Assembly: GCA_934373455.1 (NCBI GenBank)
Contig: CAKRON010000125.1
Coordinates: 1 to 6,308 of the forward strand
Direction of reading: 5' to 3'
DNA from: an uncultured Marvinbryantia sp.
Lineage (GTDB): Bacteria; Bacillota; Clostridia; Lachnospirales; Lachnospiraceae
DNA length: 6,308 nucleotides
Position numbers and translations under genes: made by a program. A model generated the notes under the pieces. The model ran no database searches. It saw only the letters and a list, made by a program, of their open reading frames with translations, and had not been told where the DNA came from. Shown in pieces: positions 1 to 6,151 of this stretch; position 1 is the stretch's first letter, and every line of letters begins with the position of its first letter.

Positions 1-20
1 ATTGTAACCTGTACAAACAT
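1..20 (-). CDS. Possible start of the next gene (partial, runs off the left edge), perhaps an ABC permease
   Basis: Downstream of the binding-protein gene on the minus strand, an AAGGGG motif (28-33) lies 7 bases before an ATG at 18-20, opening a frame that reads MFVQVT before the window ends. Only six codons are visible, so no family can be recognised from them. In amino acid ABC operons of Firmicutes the gene after the binding protein is commonly the permease, and a short hydrophobic-leaning N-terminus would fit. That identity is inference from context only. The ribosome binding site and spacing are what support a real start here. Confidence 0.4.
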
Positions 21-34
21 GATATTTCCCCTTA

Positions 35-67
35 CATACGCAAGGCAGAGAGTATGCCCTCTGCCTT
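35..67 (-). promoter_or_regulatory. Intergenic hairpin with possible pseudoknot between the binding-protein gene and the next gene
   Basis: A perfect 9-bp stem (42-50 with 59-67, AAGGCAGAG/CTCTGCCTT) closes an 8-base loop, 32 bases past the stop codon of the binding-protein gene. There is no T-run after it on the minus strand, so it is not a standard Rho-independent terminator. The loop bases 52-56 are complementary to 35-39, just outside the stem, which would form an H-type pseudoknot ending a few bases before the AAGGGG ribosome binding site of the next frame. Likely roles, inferred: 3'-end stabiliser of the binding-protein mRNA, or control of downstream translation. Confidence 0.5.
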
Positions 68-99
68 ACAGAACTTATTATTAAATGATTCTTGATATT

Positions 100-924
100 T
101 TATTCGGCTGGAACTACAACTACCTGTGCATTATTGCAATATGCATTTGTACATTCCATAGAATTCGTTACTTCATCTGTCAATGTCATACCGTTCCATA
201 CAACGTCAATGTTCTTAGAATCCAGTTCCATAATCTTATTATCCCAGTCGATCTCAACAAATTCCACATCTACGCCAAGCTTTTCTGCAACAACGCCTGC
301 CATATCTGCATCAAATCCAATCCAGTCACCGTTCTCATCTTTGTAATCCATTGGTTCAAAGTCTGTGATACCAACGATCAGAGATCCTTTATCCTGAATA
401 TAAGCCACATCACTGTCCTCTGCTGCCTCGGTTGCTTCTTCTGAGGCTGCTTCTGTTTCTTCTGTCACTTCTGTTGCTTCTTCTGCTGCATCCTGTTCTA
501 CCAGTGCATCCTGTACGCCGTACTTTTCAGCCACTTCTTTCATAGAACCATCTGCATAAGTCTCTGCAAATACTTCATTAATATATGCTGCAAGATCTGA
601 TCCTTTTCTGCATCCTACACCATATTCTTCTGTGGTCAGCTCATCTGTATGTACCAGATTCGGATAACTTGTTCCTTCTCCGATCATTGCTCCTGCCATC
701 AGCAAATCTATGATTGCCGCATCAGATGTACCAGATGCAACCTCCATCAACGCATCTGCCTGGGATGCTACTGAATTATACTGAAATCCTTTTTCTTCTG
801 CTGCCGCTTCTCCGGCAGAGCCAGCTTCTACCGCATATACCAGATCCGCATCAGCTGCACATACAGGCATCGCCATACCCATTACCATACCAACGCTTAA
901 TACCATTGCCAAACCTTTTTTCAT
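100..924 (-). CDS. Circularly permuted type-3 (amino acid family) ABC transporter substrate-binding protein
   Basis: Extracytoplasmic solute-binding protein of the SBP_bac_3 family (274 aa), which would capture a small polar ligand for an ABC importer. Residues 1-23 are a signal peptide (MKKG, hydrophobic core, V-C-A before the likely cut). Residues about 28-143 match the part of the family that normally comes second: AVEAGSAGE, then SGTSDAAIID (61-73 region), then EEYGVGCRKGSDL and DGSMKEVAEKYG. Residues 144-172 are a Glu/Ala/Thr-rich linker. Residues 173-274 match the part that normally comes first: DKGSLIVGITDFEPMDY, GDWIGFDADMAG, WNGMTLTDE, NAYCNNAQVVVVPAE. The order is therefore permuted at the hinge between the lobes. 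I chose the ATG at 922-924 because GGAGGAG (931-937) sits 6 bases upstream; a TTG at 937-939 overlaps that site and is unlikely to be the start. No lipobox is seen. Family call is sure; the ligand is unknown. Confidence 0.9.
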   Translation of the reverse strand: MKKGLAMVLSVGMVMGMAMPVCAADADLVYAVEAGSAGEAAAEEKGFQYNSVASQADALMEVASGTSDAAIIDLLMAGAMIGEGTSYPNLVHTDELTTEEYGVGCRKGSDLAAYINEVFAETYADGSMKEVAEKYGVQDALVEQDAAEEATEVTEETEAASEEATEAAEDSDVAYIQDKGSLIVGITDFEPMDYKDENGDWIGFDADMAGVVAEKLGVDVEFVEIDWDNKIMELDSKNIDVVWNGMTLTDEVTNSMECTNAYCNNAQVVVVPAE

Positions 925-930
925 GATCTT

Positions 931-937
931 CTCCTCC
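931..937 (-). promoter_or_regulatory. Ribosome binding site that fixes the start of the binding-protein gene
   Basis: GGAGGAG on the minus strand lies 6 bases before ATG 922-924. It overlaps the upstream in-frame TTG (937-939), so the TTG-started, five-residue-longer version is not credible. Confidence 0.85.
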
Positions 938-967
938 AAACAGGTATTTCTTTCTTATTACTTTTGC

Positions 968-996
968 ATTTTACCATAGTAGCATGTTAAAGTAAA
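968..996 (-). promoter_or_regulatory. Sigma-A type promoter for the binding-protein gene, with upstream A-tract
   Basis: On the minus strand TTTACT (991-996) and TAAAAT (968-973) are separated by exactly 17 bases. Matches to consensus are 4/6 and 5/6. Directly upstream of the -35 is a run of eight A (998-1005), which would act as an UP-like element. The predicted transcript starts about 35-40 bases before the ATG. The promoter lies just outside the left end of the palindromic element, which abuts the A-tract. Confidence 0.6.
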
Positions 997-1130
997 GTTT
1001 TTTTTGTTGCTTTTCTGAGGTTTCTATAGTAGAGTGGATTTTAACGGACAAACGGACGAATACTTGGCAAATTTTCTTATTTAAACGCTGCATCATAACA
1101 TCCCACTTTATAATATGCGTATTTTCTATC

Positions 1131-1217
1131 GCTTGCGCGCGCCTGTTAATGACTGCTCCGCTAAACTCGCCACTTAGGTGGCTCAGACAGGCTCCGCAGT
1201 CACAGCTTACGCGCTGC
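1131..1217. other. GC-rich structured core of the palindrome
   Basis: This centre is clearly richer in G+C than the AT-rich arms. It holds the GCCAC/GTGGC hairpin (1169-1182), the TGACTGC/GCAGTCA stem (1150-1156 with 1196-1202), a GCCTGT/ACAGGC pair (1141-1146 with 1187-1192), and a direct repeat GCTCCGC (1155-1161 and 1191-1197). The second and third pairings cross each other, so they form either a pseudoknot or two exclusive folds. Confidence 0.55.
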
Positions 1218-1287
1218 ACGATTACGAAAATTGCGCTACCATTATTTCAGTGGGATCGTTATGTTTACAGCGCTTATTTATTCATAG

Positions 1288-1316
1288 ATGCCAAGTATTC
1301 TGTATACTGGTATAAT
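1288..1316 (+). promoter_or_regulatory. Extended -10 promoter for the MATE gene, inside the right arm of the palindrome
   Basis: TGGTATAAT (1308-1316) is a perfect extended -10 (TGnTATAAT). With a 17-base spacer the -35 is ATGCCA (1288-1293), 4/6 to consensus. Transcription would start near 1323, leaving about 114 bases of leader before the ATG at 1437, of which the first ~30 are the terminal repeat of the element. No other comparably good promoter is seen between 1354 and 1425; a TTGTTT/GATATT pair at 1381-1409 is weaker. Confidence 0.5.
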
Positions 1317-1436
1317 CTGCTTACTATAGAACGCAGAAACTCTGAAAAGCAACTGTAGTGTATTTCATATATAAGTATCATTGTTTGTCTCATTTTAACA
1401 ATAGATATTTTCAACAACAAGGCAAGGGGGAGTTTT

Positions 1437-2834
1437 ATGAAGGAAAAACGAGGTTTTATTTGGAAGTTTATTGGTGATAAGAAGTTTTATAAGATGGTTC
1501 TGCTGATTGCCGTTCCGATTATGATTCAGAATGGGATTACAAATTTTGTAAGTCTGTTGGATAATATTATGATTGGGCGTGTGGGGACGGAGCAGATGTC
1601 CGGCGCCGCCATTGTGAATCAGTTGATTTTTGTTTATAATCTGTGTATTTTCGGCGGTGTATCAGGTGCCGGAATTTTCACTGCACAGTTTTATGGTCAG
1701 GGGGATACGGAAGGAGTACGTCAGACATTCCGCTTTAAACTGTGGCTTGCAATCCTGCTGACAACCGTTACCATCGTACTGTTTCTCACTGCCGGTCCGA
1801 ATCTGATTCAGTTTTATCTGAATGGGGAAGGGAAAGCTGCTGACGCTGCTGCTATTCTTTCCTATGGCAGTCAGTATCTGTATGTGATGCTCCTTGGACT
1901 TCCGGCGTTTCTGGTAAGTCAGGTGTATGCCAGCACTCTGCGGGAATGTGGCGAAACTGTACTGCCGATGAAGGCAGGAATTGTCTCTGTGCTGGTGAAC
2001 CTTACCTTTAATTATTTTCTGATCTATGGAAAATTCTTTTTCCCGGAACTGGGCGTAACCGGAGCTGCCATTGCTACCGTTCTTTCCCGCTACGTGGAGG
2101 CAGCCATCATCGTGACAGTCACGCACCGTCATTCTGAGAAAAATGCATTTGCCAGTGGTCTGTATCGCACTTTGAAAGTTCCTGCAGATCTTTGCAAAAA
2201 AATAGCCGTCAAAGGATCTCCTTTACTCTTTAACGAAACCCTCTGGGCGGCAGGTATGGCCATGCTGACCCAATGCTATTCTGTTCGTGGATTAAATGTA
2301 GTTGCAGGTCTGAACATTTCCAATACCATTAATAATGTATTTAATATTGTGTTTATTGCCCTCGGTGATTCGGTTGCCATTATCGTCGGACAGCTTCTGG
2401 GTGCCGGTAAAATGAAAGAAGCACGAGATACTGATAACAAAATGATCGCATTTTCTGTTTTTTGCTGTACTGGTGTTGCGCTTATTATGCTGGTTCTTTC
2501 ACCGCTGTTTCCGAAACTGTATAACACCACACCGGAAGTAAGGATTCTTGCTCGTGATTTCATCATGATCACAGCCATTTTCATGCCGCAGAATGCATTT
2601 TTGCATGCCTGTTATTTCACCTTACGTTCAGGAGGTAAGACGATTATCACGTTCTTATTTGACAGTGTATTTATCTGGTGTGTCAGCGTTTCCATTGCAT
2701 ACATCTTAAGCCGTTTTACCGGGCTGTCGGTTCTGGCAATCTACACCATGGTACAGCTTGCTGACCTGATCAAATGTGTGATCGGTTTTATTCTGGTTAA
2801 AAAAGGAATCTGGCTTCAAAATATTGTTTCCTGA
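1437..2834 (+). CDS. MATE family multidrug/metabolite efflux transporter
   Basis: Inner-membrane antiporter of the MATE family (465 aa, normal length), which expels organic compounds in exchange for Na+ or H+. Two homologous six-helix halves are visible. Half one has helices from about residue 19, with TAQFYGQGD (82-90) and the family hallmark PELGVTGAAIATVLSR (203-218). Half two starts near 255 and has the equivalent VGQLLGAGKMKEAR (317-330). The hydrophilic stretch 228-255 is the cytoplasmic link between halves. The start is supported by a GGGGGAG ribosome site (1426-1432), a little close to the ATG. It has its own promoter and is the only plus-strand gene in the window. Its last 19 bases overlap, tail-to-tail, the end of the second MATE gene. 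The substrate cannot be predicted. Confidence 0.93.
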   Translation: MKEKRGFIWKFIGDKKFYKMVLLIAVPIMIQNGITNFVSLLDNIMIGRVGTEQMSGAAIVNQLIFVYNLCIFGGVSGAGIFTAQFYGQGDTEGVRQTFRFKLWLAILLTTVTIVLFLTAGPNLIQFYLNGEGKAADAAAILSYGSQYLYVMLLGLPAFLVSQVYASTLRECGETVLPMKAGIVSVLVNLTFNYFLIYGKFFFPELGVTGAAIATVLSRYVEAAIIVTVTHRHSEKNAFASGLYRTLKVPADLCKKIAVKGSPLLFNETLWAAGMAMLTQCYSVRGLNVVAGLNISNTINNVFNIVFIALGDSVAIIVGQLLGAGKMKEARDTDNKMIAFSVFCCTGVALIMLVLSPLFPKLYNTTPEVRILARDFIMITAIFMPQNAFLHACYFTLRSGGKTIITFLFDSVFIWCVSVSIAYILSRFTGLSVLAIYTMVQLADLIKCVIGFILVKKGIWLQNIVS

Positions 2835-4195
2835 TATTCCGGGCGTTTCAATTCCCGGTACATTAGAAAAAGTGCTGCGATTCCTGCCAGTCCATCTGCA
2901 ACAGGTCCCGCAAACAGAATTCCATCAATACCCATGAATAATGGCAGCACCACAATCAACGGCAGTAAAAATAAGATCTGTCTGGTCAGTGACAAAAATA
3001 TCCCCTGCCCTGGTTTTCCAATGGCCGTAAGGCTGTTGGAAGTAATGGGCTGGATAAAATTCAGGAACGTAAAGAATAAAAAGATTCTAAAATAACTTAC
3101 CGCAAAATGTATATACTCTTCACTTCCATTTCCAAAAATCATGATAATCTGTTCTGGGAAAATCTGAAAAATAAAAAAGGCAATCACAGAAATTACCAGG
3201 CCCGTCTTTGCCGCAAGCAAATATCCCGTTTTTACTCTCTCATATTTTTCTGCACCATAATTATAACTTACAATTGGCTGCAACCCTTGTGAAATTCCTA
3301 TAATGATTGAAAAGAATACCTGATTCACCTTTGTAATAATTCCTGCACAGGCCAGTGGAATCTCCTGCCCATAGGAAGACAAGCCACCATAATAGGTCAG
3401 TGATTTATTCATCACCAGCTGCACAAGCATCATCGCCAGCTGATTACTGCAAGACGCAGCACCCAGTGCGGTAATTTCTTTCATATACATTACTTTTGGT
3501 CTTAAATGCCATATTTGCAGATCTACCGTCTTGCAATGTCTGAGATAACGGATAACCAGTATAACCGATATATACTGTCCGATAATCGTTGCCCAGGCAG
3601 CACCTGCAATTCCCCATCCAAAACCAAAAACAAAAAGTGCATCCAAAATCGTATTCACAATCGCACCTGTAACATTACAGATCATCGACATTCCGGGACT
3701 GCCATCAGCCCGAATCAGGTGACCTCCTCCTGCTGTCAAAATCAGTACCGGAAAGCCACATGATGTGATCCTGAGATAAGTTTTGGCATAGTCCATAATG
3801 CTTTCCGGAGCTCCAAAGAAACGTATCATCGGTTCCAGAAAGATCTGCGTAACGAGAAACAGTATACATCCAAGTACTACCATTCCGCTAATCGCATTTC
3901 CCATACAGTATACTGCCTCTTCTTCATTTCGCCGTCCTTTTGCCAGATTAAATGCAGATGCCCCGCCGATTCCAAACAGCAGGGCAATGGAAATACAGGC
4001 AATACTTAACGGAAATGCAATATTCGTTGCTGCATTTCCCAGTTCGCCTACACTGTTTCCTATGAAAAACTGGTCCACAATATTATACAATGCACCTGTA
4101 AGCATTGCTATAATACTTGGTACTGCAAACTTCTTAAGCAAAATAGGAACCGGCAGAACTCCTAATGGGTTTTCTGATCTGTGTTCTTGTTCCAT
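2816..4195 (-). CDS. MATE family efflux transporter, MepA-like branch
   Basis: Second MATE antiporter (459 aa), last gene of the operon. Hallmarks of the MepA-like branch: LYNIVDQFFIGNSVGELG (36-53), FGIGGASAFNLAKGR (74-88), IRADGSPGMSM (161-171), and GISQGLQPIVSYNYGAEKY (300-318). About twelve hydrophobic helices are visible. The frame stays open upstream to 4324, into the aldo/keto reductase gene, but the real start is ATG 4193-4195: AAGGAG (4202-4207) lies 6 bases before it, and the longer N-terminus is Arg/Cys-rich and unlike the family. The aldo/keto reductase stop codon (TAA, 4206-4208) overlaps the ribosome site, so translation is probably coupled. It differs clearly from the neighbouring plus-strand MATE, so the pair is not a recent tandem duplication. 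The substrate is unknown. Confidence 0.93.
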   Translation of the reverse strand: MEQEHRSENPLGVLPVPILLKKFAVPSIIAMLTGALYNIVDQFFIGNSVGELGNAATNIAFPLSIACISIALLFGIGGASAFNLAKGRRNEEEAVYCMGNAISGMVVLGCILFLVTQIFLEPMIRFFGAPESIMDYAKTYLRITSCGFPVLILTAGGGHLIRADGSPGMSMICNVTGAIVNTILDALFVFGFGWGIAGAAWATIIGQYISVILVIRYLRHCKTVDLQIWHLRPKVMYMKEITALGAASCSNQLAMMLVQLVMNKSLTYYGGLSSYGQEIPLACAGIITKVNQVFFSIIIGISQGLQPIVSYNYGAEKYERVKTGYLLAAKTGLVISVIAFFIFQIFPEQIIMIFGNGSEEYIHFAVSYFRIFLFFTFLNFIQPITSNSLTAIGKPGQGIFLSLTRQILFLLPLIVVLPLFMGIDGILFAGPVADGLAGIAALFLMYRELKRPEYQETIF

Positions 4196-4201
4196 ATGAA
4201 T

Positions 4202-4207
4202 CTCCTT
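4202..4207 (-). promoter_or_regulatory. Ribosome binding site that fixes the start of the second MATE gene
   Basis: AAGGAG on the minus strand, 6 bases before ATG 4193-4195, shares bases with the TAA stop of the upstream aldo/keto reductase. This argues against the 43-residue N-terminal extension that the open frame would allow. Confidence 0.85.
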
Positions 4208-5078
4208 ATTGATTAAAATTACTTTTCTTTGCCGGGATGTTGAATTCCGGGTGCTCTCCGGACCAAACATTCTGTGGCATACAGGACAGAATCTGCATGT
4301 CTTCTGTGCTGATCTCGAAATCAAAAATGTCCATATTCTGCTTCATACGTTCCATGGTAGATGATTTTACCAGTGGAATAATACCCTTCTGAATCGAAAA
4401 TCTCAGACAGATCTGGGCAGGTGTTTTACCATATTTTTCTGCAAATCTTGTCAATACTTCATTCTCGATCATTTTTCCGCGTCCCAGCGGACTCCAGGCC
4501 TGCATACGGATTCCTTTGCTCTGTCCGTAGACTACTGCTACTTCCTGAGAATATCCCGGATGAATCTCTAACTGATCTACCTGTGGTTTGATTTTTGCAT
4601 TTTCCAGGATCACATCTAAATGATTCGGCAGGAAATTGCTCAATCCCAGACCTTTGGTTTTTCCTGCTTCATACATTTCTTCCATTCCGCGCCATGTCAA
4701 TACATCTCTTTCTTTCCAGTCAGATTCTTCCAAAGATGCCTTCGGCCAATGAATCAGATACATATCTACATAATCCATCTGAAGACGCTCCAGACTTCTA
4801 TCCATAGCCGCCTTTACTTCATCGTATCCCCTTTCATCAATCCAGGCTTTCGTTGCAATAAAGAATTCTTCCCTTGGAATACCGCTTTCTCGGATTGCCT
4901 GTCCCAGAACACGTTCTGTTTCGTAAAAAGATGCTGTGTCAAAATATCGATAACCAGCTTCGATCGCTGTTTTGATAATCTCCAGATTATCTCCGCCCTT
5001 TGCATTATATGTACCAAATCCAAGGCAAGGAATCTTTGTGCCGTTTTCCAGTGTATAACAGTCATTGATTGAATTCAT
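4206..5078 (-). CDS. Aldo/keto reductase (NADPH-dependent, 2,5-diketogluconate reductase-like)
   Basis: Cytosolic (alpha/beta)8-barrel oxidoreductase of the AKR superfamily (290 aa, usual length) that reduces aldehydes or ketones to alcohols with NAD(P)H. The catalytic tetrad is complete: Asp47 and Tyr52 in FDTASFYETE, Lys77 in IATKAW, His110 in YLIHWPK. The first family signature is GYRYFDTASFYETERVLG (42-59). The cofactor-binding signature is IPLVKSSTMERMKQNMD (234-250), with Lys238. GLGLSNF (143-149) and QLEIHPGYSQ (169-178) are typical inner-barrel strands. The start has an AGGAGG site 7 bases upstream. It is the middle gene of the operon, 15 bases after the FMN enzyme and 10 bases before the MATE gene. 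The physiological substrate cannot be told; carbonyl detoxification or sugar-acid metabolism are both possible. Confidence 0.92.
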   Translation of the reverse strand: MNSINDCYTLENGTKIPCLGFGTYNAKGGDNLEIIKTAIEAGYRYFDTASFYETERVLGQAIRESGIPREEFFIATKAWIDERGYDEVKAAMDRSLERLQMDYVDMYLIHWPKASLEESDWKERDVLTWRGMEEMYEAGKTKGLGLSNFLPNHLDVILENAKIKPQVDQLEIHPGYSQEVAVVYGQSKGIRMQAWSPLGRGKMIENEVLTRFAEKYGKTPAQICLRFSIQKGIIPLVKSSTMERMKQNMDIFDFEISTEDMQILSCMPQNVWSGEHPEFNIPAKKSNFNQ

Positions 5079-5093
5079 AATAACCTCCTGTCC

Positions 5094-6119
5094 TTATTGT
5101 AAAATTCGTATCATATCTCCTGTAATTTCACTGATACTGTGTGCACCACACATAGCCATAGTATCAGCCAGTTCAGCTTTGATCTTTTCTATGTAGCATT
5201 TTACGCCTTCTTCTGCACCGCCATAGACAGCCGTTACAAACGGTCTTGCAATGATTACTCCGTCTGCACCCATTGCCAGTGCTTTAAACACTGTCACACC
5301 ATCACGGATACCGCCATCAACCAGGATTTTTACACCGCTGCCTTTTAAAGCTTCTACAATCTCAGGAAGTACTTCCGCAGTTGCAGGGCACTGATCCAGA
5401 ACACGACCGCCATGATTGGATACGACGATTGCTGCTGCCCCTGCTTCTTTTGCTTTTAACGCACCTTTCACAGTAATGATTCCTTTTACGATAAATGGTA
5501 CATCATGCTCACTAATAATTGCTTTTAATTCTTCCACTGTCTTACTTCCTGCAGGTGGCTGAAAGTTCTTCAAAAACGGAAGACCTGCTGCATCAATATC
5601 CATGGCTACCGCAAAGGCATTGCTGTCTTTTACCAGCTTCATCTTATCCGCTACCATTTCTCTGCTCCATGGTTTTACCGTCGGCACACCTGCTCCGCCC
5701 GCTTCTTTAATAGCTTTTGTAGCCGCAACCATAACATTGGCATCCATACCGTCACCGGTAAAGGCTGCGATTCCGTTTTCTGCACAGGCATTTACCAGAA
5801 TCTTATTATACTGTGTATCATCATAGCAGTCTCCGTAATGCAGATTTACAGCTCCTACCGGACCTGCAAATACCGGCATTGCAAATTCTTTTCCAAAAAG
5901 GCTGACTGAAGTATCGATCGGTGCATTTTCGCAAATCGTATCCATATTCACACGAATACTCTTCCATGCATCAAAGTTACGGATCGCTCCGTCTCCGCTC
6001 CCTTTTGCCCCCGGACCCGGTACCAGATTCGTACATGCACGGCCATTACATACATTACATGCCTTACAATATTTTCCCACACGCTCACGGGCGTTCTTTA
6101 CTACTTCCTGATAAGTCAT
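5094..6119 (-). CDS. FMN-dependent alpha-hydroxy-acid oxidase/dehydrogenase-like protein with N-terminal Cys cluster
   Basis: TIM-barrel flavoenzyme of the FMN-dependent alpha-hydroxy acid dehydrogenase family (341 aa), first gene of the operon. Visible active-site features: Lys212 in FIVKGI, the family motif VSNHGGRVLD (233-242) with catalytic His236 and Arg239, Asp176 in DIDAAG at the place of the His-pairing Asp, and the FMN-phosphate loop DGGIRDG (268-274) with GADGVIIARP (284-293). Two things are unusual. The N-terminus, where glycolate oxidase has a substrate-binding Tyr, instead carries C-x2-C-x2-C-x4-C (Cys18, 21, 24, 29) followed by VPGPGAKG. The second active-site Tyr region (QLY in glycolate oxidase) reads PTVKPW. 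So the barrel and base are kept, but the substrate is probably not a classical one such as lactate or glycolate. ATG 6117-6119 follows AAAGGAG (6129-6135). Public annotation would probably be 'alpha-hydroxy-acid oxidizing protein'. Confidence 0.88.
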   Translation of the reverse strand: MTYQEVVKNARERVGKYCKACNVCNGRACTNLVPGPGAKGSGDGAIRNFDAWKSIRVNMDTICENAPIDTSVSLFGKEFAMPVFAGPVGAVNLHYGDCYDDTQYNKILVNACAENGIAAFTGDGMDANVMVAATKAIKEAGGAGVPTVKPWSREMVADKMKLVKDSNAFAVAMDIDAAGLPFLKNFQPPAGSKTVEELKAIISEHDVPFIVKGIITVKGALKAKEAGAAAIVVSNHGGRVLDQCPATAEVLPEIVEALKGSGVKILVDGGIRDGVTVFKALAMGADGVIIARPFVTAVYGGAEEGVKCYIEKIKAELADTMAMCGAHSISEITGDMIRILQ

Positions 6120-6151
6120 TTTTCCACTCTCCTTTGCATAACTCTATAGGA

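Larger units (their letters stand above)
1006..1353. repeat. 348-base imperfect palindromic element with terminal inverted repeats (MITE-like)
   Basis: The two halves of this stretch are imperfect reverse complements along their length, centred near 1174-1180. Matched blocks, left arm with right arm: 1006-1019 with 1340-1353 (GTTGCTTTTC[T/A]GAG, 13 of 14); 1025-1031 with 1322-1328 (TATAGTA); 1058-1069 with 1289-1300 (GAATACTTGGCA, 12 of 12); 1086-1090 with 1268-1272; 1094-1107 with 1249-1263 (CATAACATCCCACT, one gap); 1121-1126 with 1226-1231; 1150-1156 with 1196-1202 (TGACTGC); 1169-1173 with 1178-1182 (GCCAC, loop TTAG). No convincing protein is encoded and no clear target-site duplication is seen. 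A non-autonomous transposable element is the best guess; a large structured RNA or an interspersed repeat are alternatives. This element accounts for most of the 940-1436 gene-free region. Confidence 0.75.

Noticed and set aside
409..495. Repetitive GAA/GCA/ACT-rich stretch as a separate tandem repeat
   Set aside because: It is the coding sequence of the Glu/Ala/Thr linker in the binding protein; the repetition follows from residue composition and no fixed unit is seen.
971..1219. 82-codon minus-strand frame inside the palindromic element
   Set aside because: No ribosome site, covers the GC-rich core and the binding-protein promoter region, and its composition reflects the inverted repeat. 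Treated as a shadow of the element.
1149..1358. 69-codon plus-strand frame inside the palindromic element
   Set aside because: It translates the right arm and terminal repeat, has no ribosome site, and ends in SEKQL where the opposite frame of the left arm gives SEKQQ, which is just the palindrome showing through.
2799..2830. Possible terminator of the operon on the minus strand (T6 at 2799-2804)
   Set aside because: The stem before the T-run would be about GGAA/TTCC with a very long loop, too weak to call.
2839..2858. CCGGG/CCCGG hairpin just past the first MATE gene as a terminator
   Set aside because: Only 5 bp with a 10-base loop and no T-run on either strand; it lies within the second MATE coding sequence.
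4196..4324. 43-residue N-terminal extension of the second MATE protein
   Set aside because: Overlaps the reductase gene, lacks a ribosome site and resembles no MATE N-terminus; ATG 4193-4195 has AAGGAG at good spacing.
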